Below, piece by piece: positions 7,399 through 13,596 of a stretch of 13,596 bases of DNA. The notes beneath the pieces are model-generated. The model did not search any database. It was not told where the DNA came from and saw nothing but the letters and a program-made list of their open reading frames with translations. A program made the translations under genes and the position numbers. Location: the NCBI GenBank assembly GCA_946886125.1, contig CAMPHY010000016.1:1-13596 (forward strand), given 5' to 3'. Source of the stretch: an uncultured Candidatus Saccharibacteria bacterium (GTDB taxonomy: Bacteria > Patescibacteria > Saccharimonadia > Saccharimonadales > UBA6022). Each line of letters begins with the position of its first letter. The stretch's first letter is position 1.

Positions 7399-8469
7399 AT
7401 GAACAATCAAGAACTAAGGATCGAAGTACTACTCGAAGAAGTGGTGCGCAAACGTGCCTCGGATCTACACCTTCAGGTTGGCTTGCCGCCAATGCTGCGT
7501 GTTGATGGTTCACTTATTCCTATTGCCGGGTTTAACCCATTGGATGAGCAACAGGTAGAAGCGCTTGTATTTGCAATCTTAGACCAAGATCAGCAGCAGA
7601 TACTAATGAAAGATAAAGAGTTTGACTTCAGCTTTGCCTTTGGTAACCTTGGTCGTTTCCGCGTAAATGCCTTTCATGAACGGGGAAACATTGCTGCTGC
7701 GCTACGTTTGATTCCAAATGAAATTAAATCAGTGACTGAACTCGGTATGCCAAATGTCGTAATGAACTTTGCCGATTTTCCACGTGGATTAGTACTGGTG
7801 ACAGGGCCGACTGGCTCAGGTAAGTCAACGACTCTCGCCGCACTGCTCGATAAAATTAACTCCGAGCGCTCGCATCATATCATCACTATTGAAGATCCGA
7901 TTGAGTTTACTCATAAATCTAAAAAGTCAGTTGTCGTGCAACGTGAAGTTCACTATGACACCTATTCGTTCTCAGCAGCGCTTCGTTCAAGTCTTCGTCA
8001 AGACCCTGACGTCGTACTGATTGGTGAGATGCGTGACCTAGAGACTATCTCAGCTGCCATTACAATTGCTGAAACCGGTCACTTGGTGTTTGCGACACTT
8101 CACACCAACTCGGCGGCACAAAGTATCGATCGTATGATTGACGTCTTTCCGCCTCACCAGCAGCCACAGATTCGTGCGCAGCTTTCAAATATTTTGATGG
8201 CAATTTGTTCACAGCGACTTGTGCCAGCCATTGGCGGTGGTCGAGTGGTAGCTGCGGAAGTGCTCATAGCAAATCCGGCAGTTCGTAATATTATTCGTGA
8301 AGGTAAATCACACCAGCTTGATGCCGTCATTCAGACGGGAGCTGATCAAGGAATGCAAACGATGGACCGTACACTTGTCGGTCTTGTGCAGAGTGGAACC
8401 ATTACGTATGATAGCGCTCGTGAATTCGCCGTTGATTTAACTGAATTTGAAAGGTTAATGAGAGGCTAG
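7399..8469 (+). CDS. pilT: PilT, pilus retraction ATPase
   Basis: This 356-residue hexameric ATPase drives pilus depolymerisation and twitching force. It has the short N-terminal PAS-like domain (RASDLHLQVGLPPMLRVDG, near residues 14-32), Walker A GPTGSGKST at 136-144, the Asp box (IEDPIEF), the Walker B region RQDPDVVLIGEMRD at 200-213 (E210), and the His box GHLVFATLHTNSA. The decisive PilT signature is AVRNIIRE at 294-301, matching the family's AIRNLIRE motif, which is needed for retraction in characterised PilTs. The ribosome binding site AAAGGGTGG (7386-7394) lies just before the ATG. Length is normal for PilT (about 345). No PilU paralogue is seen in the window. Its presence indicates a dynamic, retractable pilus. 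Confidence 0.96.
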   Translation: MNNQELRIEVLLEEVVRKRASDLHLQVGLPPMLRVDGSLIPIAGFNPLDEQQVEALVFAILDQDQQQILMKDKEFDFSFAFGNLGRFRVNAFHERGNIAAALRLIPNEIKSVTELGMPNVVMNFADFPRGLVLVTGPTGSGKSTTLAALLDKINSERSHHIITIEDPIEFTHKSKKSVVVQREVHYDTYSFSAALRSSLRQDPDVVLIGEMRDLETISAAITIAETGHLVFATLHTNSAAQSIDRMIDVFPPHQQPQIRAQLSNILMAICSQRLVPAIGGGRVVAAEVLIANPAVRNIIREGKSHQLDAVIQTGADQGMQTMDRTLVGLVQSGTITYDSAREFAVDLTEFERLMRG

Positions 8470-8471
8470 GC

Positions 8472-9683
8472 GTGAAAAAGTTTACTTATGAGGCGAGAGA
8501 CGGGGCGACGAACAAAATCGTTAAATCAACCGTACAGGCAGACTCGGAAAGCTCTGCAGCGCATCTTTTACTAGAGCAGGGGTTTACGCCACTTAAGATT
8601 AATGAAGATGGCGGTGAGCGCAGTTTAATTGGTCGCCTTACCGGTCGCATTACGACAAAAGATAGAATTGTTTTTACTCGTCAGCTGGCAACGTTGATTG
8701 GTGCAGGGCTGCCCCTCAGCCAAAGTATGCGAACCGTGCTCGAACAAACTGAAAATAAGCGCCTACAAAGTGTGATTCAAGAAATTGTCGCCGATATTGA
8801 AGGTGGGCGTCAGCTGTCGGAGTCATTTGCAAAGCACCCCCAAGTGTTTGACCGTGTATTTATTGCTCTGGTGTCAGCTGGTGAGGCCTCTGGTACGCTG
8901 GATGAAGCTCTGAAGCGGGTCGCTGCTCAGCAAGAAAAAGATGCAGCTATGATGAGTAAGATTAAAGGTGCCTTGACGTATCCGATTATCGTGCTCTTTG
9001 TGATTTTCCTCGTAATGGGCTTTATGCTTTTTACGGTGGTACCGCAAGTAGAAAAGCTCTATCTCGATCTTAACCAAGATCTTCCGTTTATCACACAGGT
9101 TATGGTGAGTGGAGCTGATTTCGTAGTTAATTATTGGTGGTTGATTCTCGTGCTGCTTGTAGCGGGTATTTACTTTGCAATTCAATATCTTAAAACCGAA
9201 GCGGGAATTAAGGTAAAGGATACCTTTAAGCTGAATATGCCACTGTTTGGTAAAATGTTTCGTAAGCTTTACATGGCACGTTTTACGCGAACCGGACAGA
9301 CTCTACTATCTACAGGCGTCGCCATGCTCGACATGCTGCGTATTAGCACCGACTCGGTCAATAATACGATTATTGCTAAAAGTATCAACCGCGCCAGTGA
9401 AAAAGTAAAAGGTGGTAAGGCGCTCTCTGCTGCACTGCAGCCCGAAGACTATATTTCACCACTAGTGCCACAAATGATTAAAATTGGTGAACAATCTGGT
9501 CGGATCGATGAAATGATGGGGAAGACCGCTAAGGTATACGAGGATGAGCTTGATGAAGAAATCAAAGCTATTTCGACAGCAATTGAACCAATTTTAATGG
9601 TATTTCTAGCGGTAATCGCCGGCGGTATGGTGGGGGCAATTTTACTACCAATCTATAGTCTTGTTAATACTGTCAGCCTATAG
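8472..9683 (+). CDS. pilC: PilC, pilus inner-membrane platform (GspF family)
   Basis: This 403-residue polytopic membrane protein is the one on which PilB and PilT act. The N-terminus FTYEARDGATNKIVKSTVQA is typical of the family. Two GspF cytoplasmic domains (about 65-165 and 265-370) are present, each with the FTRQLATLI / FTRTGQTLL type opening and the SGxxD segment (AGEASGTLDEAL; IGEQSGRIDEMM). Membrane spans lie at about 171-191, 221-240 and 370-395, matching the three-span topology. The start is GTG at 8472, two bases after the pilT stop, with AGAGG at 8461-8465 as ribosome binding site; no earlier start is possible without a large overlap. No terminator follows, so some transcription probably continues into pilA. 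Confidence 0.95.
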   Translation: MKKFTYEARDGATNKIVKSTVQADSESSAAHLLLEQGFTPLKINEDGGERSLIGRLTGRITTKDRIVFTRQLATLIGAGLPLSQSMRTVLEQTENKRLQSVIQEIVADIEGGRQLSESFAKHPQVFDRVFIALVSAGEASGTLDEALKRVAAQQEKDAAMMSKIKGALTYPIIVLFVIFLVMGFMLFTVVPQVEKLYLDLNQDLPFITQVMVSGADFVVNYWWLILVLLVAGIYFAIQYLKTEAGIKVKDTFKLNMPLFGKMFRKLYMARFTRTGQTLLSTGVAMLDMLRISTDSVNNTIIAKSINRASEKVKGGKALSAALQPEDYISPLVPQMIKIGEQSGRIDEMMGKTAKVYEDELDEEIKAISTAIEPILMVFLAVIAGGMVGAILLPIYSLVNTVSL

Positions 9684-9709
9684 ACAACCCGATACGAGTA
9701 GCGTACTAT
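9681..9709 (+). promoter_or_regulatory. Promoter of the major pilin gene
   Basis: TAGACA (9681-9686, five of six matches to TTGACA) is separated by 17 bases from TACTAT (9704-9709, four of six matches to TATAAT). Transcription would start near 9716, giving a leader of about 54 bases with an SD-type AAAGGTGG (9751-9758) before the ATG at 9770. This conventional layout contrasts with the near-leaderless promoters of the neighbouring operons. Confidence 0.5.
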
Positions 9710-9769
9710 AAGCGTAAGCGTTTCAGACGCAAACAATAACACGTTCATAGAAAGGTGGAAAAGAATTTT

Positions 9770-10246
9770 ATGAACCGACAACAGAAACAGAACGAAAAAG
9801 GCTTTACAATCATCGAAGTTGTATTGGTGCTTGCTATTGCAGCATTGATTTTCTTGATGGTATTTATCGCATTGCCTGCCTTGCAGGAATCACAACGCGA
9901 CTCTCAACGTCGACAAGATCTTAGTCGAGCGCAGACGGCACTAAATCAATTTCAGTCTAATAACCGTAATCAAGTCCCAGATGCGGGAGATTATGATACC
10001 GAACTTAAAGATCGCTACCTCCTAGCAGATAGCAGCAACAGTACTTTTGAAGATCCATCACGTGGTGAATACAACTTTGTTGATGGCTCTGATGGCGGTG
10101 AACCTACGTACAATGATGACGAAGCCCAGATTTTTGTGACGGTCGGCTCTGTGTGCGACGGTGAAGGTCTTAAAGACGGAGCAAGTCGTAACGTGGCATT
10201 CCGCATGGCTCTTGAAGGCGGTGGTATCGCCTGCGCAAGCAATTAG
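9770..10246 (+). CDS. pilA: Major type IV pilin precursor
   Basis: This is a 158-residue prepilin. After a short basic leader (MNRQQKQNEKG) comes the prepilin peptidase site G11|F12, followed by FTIIEVVLVLAIAALIFLMV: Phe at +1, Glu at +5 (E16) and the hydrophobic alpha1-N helix that packs in the fibre core. The amphipathic continuation QRDSQRRQDLSRAQTALNQF is alpha1-C. The mature protein would be 147 residues. Two cysteines near the C-terminus (C129, C155) could close a disulphide-bounded D-region. ATG 9770 is chosen over the in-frame GTG at 9755, because the GTG lies within the Shine-Dalgarno AAAGGTGG and would give an unusual leader. Its own promoter upstream and intrinsic terminator downstream suit high-level, separate expression; that plus its place after pilC marks it as the major rather than a minor pilin. 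Confidence 0.88.
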   Translation: MNRQQKQNEKGFTIIEVVLVLAIAALIFLMVFIALPALQESQRDSQRRQDLSRAQTALNQFQSNNRNQVPDAGDYDTELKDRYLLADSSNSTFEDPSRGEYNFVDGSDGGEPTYNDDEAQIFVTVGSVCDGEGLKDGASRNVAFRMALEGGGIACASN

Positions 10247-10252
10247 TCTACG

Positions 10253-10266
10253 CTAATAGCTATTAG
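10253..10266. repeat. 14-bp perfect palindrome after pilA
   Basis: CTAATAGCTATTAG is an exact self-complementary 14-mer lying between the pilA stop (10246) and the terminator stem. It may be a protein-binding site, or an extra hairpin protecting the 3' end of pilA mRNA; with no loop it is a poor RNA hairpin. The function is unknown. Confidence 0.55.
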
Positions 10267-10267
10267 T

Positions 10268-10303
10268 AAAAACCTCAATTAACAGTATTGAGGTTTTTCT
10301 TTT
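10268..10303 (+). terminator. Intrinsic terminator of pilA
   Basis: AAAAACCTCAAT (10268-10279) pairs perfectly with ATTGAGGTTTTT (10287-10298), a 12-bp stem with a 7-base loop. The T tract continues to 10303, broken by one C. The A run on the 5' side means it could also stop transcription from the opposite strand. It separates pilA from pilD. Confidence 0.92.
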
Positions 10304-10317
10304 ACCGTCTACTACGC

Positions 10318-10323
10318 TATGAT
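10318..10323 (+). promoter_or_regulatory. -10 box of pilD promoter, leaderless type
   Basis: TATGAT lies seven bases before the pilD ATG at 10331, so transcription would begin at or next to the start codon. No Shine-Dalgarno sequence precedes that ATG. The -35 region falls in the T tract of the pilA terminator and is poor. GTGCTTATG (10326-10334) is the same 9-mer seen at the pilM and minor-pilin promoters. Since a strong terminator sits immediately upstream, a promoter is needed here. Confidence 0.55.
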
Positions 10324-10330
10324 AGTGCTT

Positions 10331-11209
10331 ATGGAACAATTTATTATCTATCTTAGCCTAGTTATTTTAGGCCTGAGTTTTGGAAGTTTTGCTGGAGCAA
10401 CTGTCTGGCGACTGCGCGCTCGTCAACTAAGGGCTGATAAAAAAGCTGGAGAAGAAATCGACAGTAGCGAGTATAAGCTACTCGCGCCTCTTATGGATGT
10501 GAAGCAAAAGGATGATCGTTCGCGCTGCCTGCACTGTGGACACCAGCTTGCTTGGTATGACCTTATTCCAGTCCTTAGCTGGCTATCAATCGGTGGTAAG
10601 TGCCGATACTGTCGTCATGCAATTGGACGGTTCGAGCCGGTGATTGAGATTGGTACGGTAATTTTTTTTGTTGCTTCGTATCTCCTTTGGCCCTATGATC
10701 TCAATTCTAGTCTCGCAATCTCGCAATTTGCAGTGTGGCTGGCTGCGGGTGTAGGGCTAGCTATATTATTTGCATATGATTTTAAGTGGTTCTTACTGCC
10801 AAACAGTGTCATGTTTAGTGTGATCGGTCTGGCGAGCGTGAGTGCTATCCTGACACTCCTGCAGGCTACGGAAATTGGACTGGCATTCATCAATATGGCT
10901 GGAGCTGTCGCCATCTTGAGCGGTTTGTACTTATTGATTTATGTCATATCAAAAGGTATGTGGGTAGGATTTGGGGATGTAAAGCTAGGCTTGGCGTTGG
11001 CACTCCTGCTCGCTGATTGGCGCCTGGCCTTTTTAGCGCTCTTTCTTGCTAATTTAATAGGATGCTTAATTGTCATTCCTGGTATGGTAACGCAAAAGAT
11101 TACACGCCAAACACGCATTCCATTTGGTCCACTGATGATCGTTGGTGCAGTGCTAGCACTTTTCTTTGGTGATACACTGCTCAATTGGTACTTTAACAGC
11201 CTATTTTAG
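10331..11209 (+). CDS. pilD: PilD, prepilin peptidase
   Basis: This polytopic membrane aspartic protease (292 residues) cleaves prepilin leaders after Gly and may N-methylate the new N-terminus. From ATG 10331, the N-terminal part has a membrane span with the family motif SFGSFAGATVWRLR. A cytoplasmic zinc element follows with CLHC (C66, C69) and CRYC (C91, C94), enclosing LAWYDLIPVLSWLSIGGKC. The peptidase domain has first catalytic D150 in FAYDFKWFLLPN (Asn replaces the frequent final Asp) and second catalytic D216 in the GFGD motif (213-216). Several hydrophobic spans follow. The in-frame ATG at 10319 overlaps the -10 box and is rejected as start. It follows the pilA terminator and precedes four pilin-like substrates. 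Confidence 0.95.
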   Translation: MEQFIIYLSLVILGLSFGSFAGATVWRLRARQLRADKKAGEEIDSSEYKLLAPLMDVKQKDDRSRCLHCGHQLAWYDLIPVLSWLSIGGKCRYCRHAIGRFEPVIEIGTVIFFVASYLLWPYDLNSSLAISQFAVWLAAGVGLAILFAYDFKWFLLPNSVMFSVIGLASVSAILTLLQATEIGLAFINMAGAVAILSGLYLLIYVISKGMWVGFGDVKLGLALALLLADWRLAFLALFLANLIGCLIVIPGMVTQKITRQTRIPFGPLMIVGAVLALFFGDTLLNWYFNSLF

Positions 11210-11216
11210 GACTTAT

Positions 11217-11230
11217 AGCACTAAGGTGCT
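11217..11230 (+). repeat. Small inverted repeat in front of the minor-pilin promoter
   Basis: AGCAC (11217-11221) and GTGCT (11226-11230) form a 5-bp stem with a TAAG loop, located between the pilD stop and the extended -10 box, over the -35 region. It has no T tract, so it is not a terminator. It might be an operator or chance. Confidence 0.35.
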
Positions 11231-11232
11231 TA

Positions 11233-11241
11233 TGGTATAAT
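11233..11241 (+). promoter_or_regulatory. Extended -10 promoter of the minor-pilin operon, leaderless type
   Basis: TGGTATAAT is a full extended -10 element (TGn followed by a perfect TATAAT at 11236-11241). The -35 is weak, as is common with extended -10 promoters. The ATG at 11250 begins after only eight further bases and has no Shine-Dalgarno, so the mRNA would start at or within a base or two of the start codon. Confidence 0.75.
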
Positions 11242-11249
11242 GAGCCCAC

Positions 11250-11999
11250 ATGGGCACGCAACACAAACACGGATTTACTATCATCGAAGTCGTCTTGTTT
11301 TTGGGTGTGTCTGGCTTAATGGTGTTTGGTATTCTTGCAGGTACAGGCACGGCAATCAATCAGCAGCGGTATCGTGATAGTGTCACAACGCTAATGTCGC
11401 ATCTGCAGGGGCAGTACAATGAGGTGGCAAATGTGAACAACGCGCGTACTGGTGAATGGAATTGTAATAGTTCAACGGCAGCTATCAGGACAGACGCTCC
11501 CGAAGAGGGTGGAGCAGCACGCGGTGCAACTGATTGCGCCGTGGCGGGAAAATATATTCAGTTTAGTGGAGAAGAGGTGATAGCGCAAACGGTTATTGCA
11601 AAAAACGTTCGCTTTGATGACAATATCCTGAGTGATGTTGAAGCATTAAAACAGTCCAACCTCATTATTTCAACGATTGACCAAACCACGTATGCTCCCG
11701 AGTGGGATACGCGCTTAGTTCAATCTGCGACTGATGATAGTCCTGTGCAAATGTATATGTTAATTGTTCGTTCGCCGCTGACAGGGAGTATTCGTACATT
11801 TATTAGTTTCGAGGCTCCTGGGCAGCTAAGTTCTTCTTTGGTAGATATTGAATCGCTTATTACTGAAGAGAACTTACGTCGTGGGGCAAGTTTCTGCCTC
11901 TCACCAGAAGGGTTCACGTTAGGAGCTCGTTCACAAATTTCCATCGAAGCAAATAATGCAGTCGCTAGTGGAATTACTATGAAGGGATGCGAGGCATGA
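11250..11999 (+). CDS. Minor pilin, FimU/GspH-like position
   Basis: This is a 249-residue prepilin with the very short leader MGTQHKHG and cleavage site G8|F9, then FTIIEVVLFLGVSGLMVFGI with Glu at mature +5 (E13). The body is large for a pilin (about 240 mature residues), with four cysteines (WNC, TDC, SFC, KGC) that could form two disulphides. It is the first of four consecutive pilin-like genes, the place of FimU/GspH in tip-pilin operons. Assignment to that class is by order and N-terminus only, as the globular part is not recognisable. The start codon is the first base or so of the predicted transcript. The last four bases overlap the next gene (ATGA, 11996-11999). Confidence 0.85.
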   Translation: MGTQHKHGFTIIEVVLFLGVSGLMVFGILAGTGTAINQQRYRDSVTTLMSHLQGQYNEVANVNNARTGEWNCNSSTAAIRTDAPEEGGAARGATDCAVAGKYIQFSGEEVIAQTVIAKNVRFDDNILSDVEALKQSNLIISTIDQTTYAPEWDTRLVQSATDDSPVQMYMLIVRSPLTGSIRTFISFEAPGQLSSSLVDIESLITEENLRRGASFCLSPEGFTLGARSQISIEANNAVASGITMKGCEA

Positions 12000-12637
12000 G
12001 TCGAGTACGTGAGCGAGGTGATACGTTGATTGAAGTATTGTTTGCTATTACGGTCTTTAGCTTAGTTGCGGTCGGCGCGTTATCAATCATGAACCAAGGT
12101 GTTTCTACAGCTCAGCGATCACTTGAAATTAGTTTGGCGCGCGAGCAAATGGATGCTCAGGCTGAAGCGCTACGTTTTATGAATCGTTCTTACGTGGCGA
12201 ATTATACGGACGATAAATCGGTGGCTGACTATACAAATAACGGTACACCAACTGCTGCAAGTCGCTGGAAAGAGGTTAGTAGTGACCCTGCCATTACCCA
12301 GCCGGCCTCTGAGTTTGCTCGTCTTAATGAAGGTGAATGCCCGAAGCCAACTGATTTACCTGGAGGAAAAGCGTTTGTTGTTAATACCAATTCTACTACG
12401 CTCGCCCTACTGCAAGACCCTAGTCAGTTCCTTGCTGTGCCAGCAACATATGCCAAACTGAACACCAGTGCTACACCTGTTGCGGAAGGGTTGTGGGTGG
12501 AGGCGGTGAGAGGTGAGGGTGAAGATCCTACTATTGGATTTATTGATTTTCATATCCGAGCGTGTTGGGAGAGTCCTGGTCAGGCGCTACCTGTTACTTT
12601 AGGTACCATTGTGAGGTTGTATGAACCGCGTGGATAA
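11996..12637 (+). CDS. Minor pilin, PilV/GspI-like, Asp at +1
   Basis: This is a 213-residue prepilin. ATG 11996 is preferred to the in-frame ATG at 11987: it overlaps the upstream stop (ATGA) and has GAAGGGA (11981-11987) eight bases before it. The leader MSRVRERG ends at G8 and is followed by DTLIEVLFAITVFSLVAVGAL. Position +1 is Asp instead of the usual Phe or Met, while Glu +5 (E13) is kept. The TLIEVLFAI core is typical of PilV/GspI minor pilins. After the helix comes AREQMDAQAEALRFM and a globular domain with two cysteines (GECPKP, RACWES). It is second in the minor-pilin set, matching PilV/GspI order. Confidence 0.85.
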   Translation: MSRVRERGDTLIEVLFAITVFSLVAVGALSIMNQGVSTAQRSLEISLAREQMDAQAEALRFMNRSYVANYTDDKSVADYTNNGTPTAASRWKEVSSDPAITQPASEFARLNEGECPKPTDLPGGKAFVVNTNSTTLALLQDPSQFLAVPATYAKLNTSATPVAEGLWVEAVRGEGEDPTIGFIDFHIRACWESPGQALPVTLGTIVRLYEPRG

Positions 12638-13319
12638 TATACGTCGAGAGAGCGGTTTTACGTTGATCGAACTTATGCTAGCAATGACGTTTATCTCGCT
12701 GCTTTTAGTTGCAATTGCTATGACTACTATTCAAATCAGTAACATCTACAACAAAGGGTTAACATTGACGGCTGTCAATCAAGCAGGCCGTGATGTAAGT
12801 GCAACAATGCGCCGAGATATTGGAGCAGCGATGCCACTTGATACGACTGCTGATGGTGAACTAGTTAATTATACAGTCACAAGCAATGGTGGTCGACTCT
12901 GTCTTGGGTCTTATAGCTATTTATGGAATTACGGAAGTACGTTAACGGATGGAGTAACAGGAGAAATGATTACTTATCAAGGTACAGATGAACCGGTTGT
13001 TTTGGCGCGCGTACAGGATAAAGACGCTCAATTGTGTGCGGATCTTGAAAGTCAGCCAGATAAAGCTTTGGCAACTGAATTACTAACGGCTAATGATAGC
13101 CTTGATTTGGCGCTGCACAGTCTCGATTTCAAGGAAATTGCCGTTGATGCGCTTACAGGCCAAGCATTATATGCCGTTTCATTCCAAGTAGGGACAAATG
13201 AAGAAGGGACGCTCGACAGTAGTACGTGTAGGCCACCAGATGATGCAGGTGCTAATCCTGAATTTTGTGCCGTCAATGAGTTTAATATAGTTGTCAGAGC
13301 TGGTGGGAGTCAATCATGA
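12621..13319 (+). CDS. Minor pilin, PilW/GspJ-like
   Basis: This is a 232-residue prepilin overlapping the preceding gene by 17 bases. ATG 12621 is supported by GTGAGG (12611-12616) four bases upstream; a GTG at 12630 is possible but less well placed. The leader [12 protein letters not shown] ends at G12, followed by [20 protein letters not shown] with Glu at +5 (E17). This [10 protein letters not shown] opening is the classic PilW/GspJ form. The rest is a globular domain with a conserved-looking helix ([15 protein letters not shown]) and several cysteines (RLCLGS, QLCADL, STCRPP, EFCAVN). It is third in the set, matching PilW/GspJ order. Its stop overlaps the following start (ATGA, 13316-13319). 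Confidence 0.87.
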   Translation: MNRVDNIRRESGFTLIELMLAMTFISLLLVAIAMTTIQISNIYNKGLTLTAVNQAGRDVSATMRRDIGAAMPLDTTADGELVNYTVTSNGGRLCLGSYSYLWNYGSTLTDGVTGEMITYQGTDEPVVLARVQDKDAQLCADLESQPDKALATELLTANDSLDLALHSLDFKEIAVDALTGQALYAVSFQVGTNEEGTLDSSTCRPPDDAGANPEFCAVNEFNIVVRAGGSQS

Positions 13320-13596
13320 TATATAAGAAGCAGATGATAAATCGTTCAAGTGAACACGGTGCCGTATCGCTCTTTATAGTGATATTTACCATGGTCCTCA
13401 TCAGTGTCTTGACCGTTAGTTTTGTACGAGTGATGATCAGTGATCAACAGCGGGCGACGGCAGCTGATTTATCGCAAAGTGCCTATGACTCAGCGCAGGC
13501 TGGTGTCGAAGACGCAAAACGGGCGCTTCTCGCATGTGAGGCTGGTGACGAAAGCGTCTGTCAGGCGCTGGAAACCGATAGCTGTACGATGCTTCA
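13316..13596 (+). CDS. PilX/GspK-like minor pilin, 3' end cut by window
   Basis: The frame opens at ATG 13316, overlapping the previous stop (ATGA), with GGGAG (13305-13309) as ribosome binding site, and stays open to the window edge; 93 residues are visible. The leader [15 protein letters not shown] would be cut at G15|A16, followed by [22 protein letters not shown]. Position +5 is Phe (F20), not Glu. Loss of Glu5 is characteristic of the PilX/GspK class, which caps the tip. The stretch [28 protein letters not shown] is the Ala-rich helix typical of PilX N-termini. Three cysteines appear in the visible part. It completes the H-I-J-K-like order. Confidence 0.85.
   Translation, partial: MIYKKQMINRSSEHGAVSLFIVIFTMVLISVLTVSFVRVMISDQQRATAADLSQSAYDSAQAGVEDAKRALLACEAGDESVCQALETDSCTML

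Noticed and set aside
9755..9769. GTG at 9755 as the start of the major pilin
   Set aside because: It falls inside the Shine-Dalgarno AAAGGTGG, and the ATG at 9770 gives a normal short basic prepilin leader.
9800..11300. Similar DNA around the FTIIEVV segments of pilA and the first minor pilin, as a possible repeat or recombination site
   Set aside because: The likeness is limited to the conserved pilin N-terminal motif and is explained by shared protein constraint.
11987..11995. ATG at 11987 as the start of the second minor pilin
   Set aside because: It lies at the edge of the ribosome binding site; ATG 11996 has good spacing and the ATGA coupling seen elsewhere in the locus.
1..13596. Alternative genetic code with TGA as glycine
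   Set aside because: TGA stops at 464-466, 5382-5384, 11997-11999 and 13317-13319 coincide with overlapping starts and sensible protein ends.
1..13596. CRISPR arrays, tRNA or rRNA genes, insertion sequences, prophage genes
   Set aside because: No regularly spaced repeats, cloverleaf-like genes, transposase motifs or flanking terminal repeats were seen; coding density leaves no gap above 300 bases.

Overview
The window is a compact type IV pilus (T4P) locus. All genes lie on the + strand, packed with overlaps of a few bases or very short gaps. The most likely source is a Candidatus Saccharibacteria (TM7)-type member of the Candidate Phyla Radiation, or a close monoderm relative. This is inferred from three things: a whole pilus machine in one block (pilM-N-O-small protein-pilB-pilT-pilC-pilA-pilD-minor pilins), the absence of any secretin (PilQ) or PilP lipoprotein gene, and the character of the surface protein and pilin sequences. 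No database search was possible. TGA is used as a stop at several ATGA junctions, which argues against the TGA=Gly code of Gracilibacteria/Absconditabacteria.

Layout. Bases 2-2847 hold the 3' end of a TPR-like helical protein, translationally coupled to a 794-residue exported protein with a Sec signal and Cys-bearing tandem repeats. Bases 2905-5608 encode the inner-membrane alignment platform: PilM (actin-like), PilN, PilO, and a 75-residue single-span membrane protein in the place where PilP normally sits. Bases 5624-9683 encode the motors PilB (extension) and PilT (retraction) and the platform PilC. Bases 9770-10246 encode the major pilin, with its own promoter, a leader with a Shine-Dalgarno (SD) sequence, and a strong intrinsic terminator. 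Bases 10331-11209 encode the prepilin peptidase. From 11250 to the right edge there are four pilin-like genes. Their order and features match the minor-pilin tip set FimU-PilV-PilW-PilX / GspH-I-J-K, and the last one is cut by the window end.

How they would work together. The prepilin peptidase processes the major pilin and the minor pilins. The minor pilins prime assembly. PilB and PilT act on PilC to extrude and withdraw the fibre, and PilM-N-O anchors the complex. With no outer membrane there is no need for PilQ. A pilus with a retraction motor fits the twitching and host-attachment life of epibiotic Saccharibacteria (established for the group, inferred here).

The most notable non-coding signal is at the starts of pilM, pilD and the first minor pilin. 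Each has a -10-like box only 7-10 bases before the ATG, so their mRNAs would be leaderless or nearly so. Two of these promoters share an almost identical 17-18 base block, TGCTTATG(G)TATAATGAG. The major pilin instead has a conventional leader.
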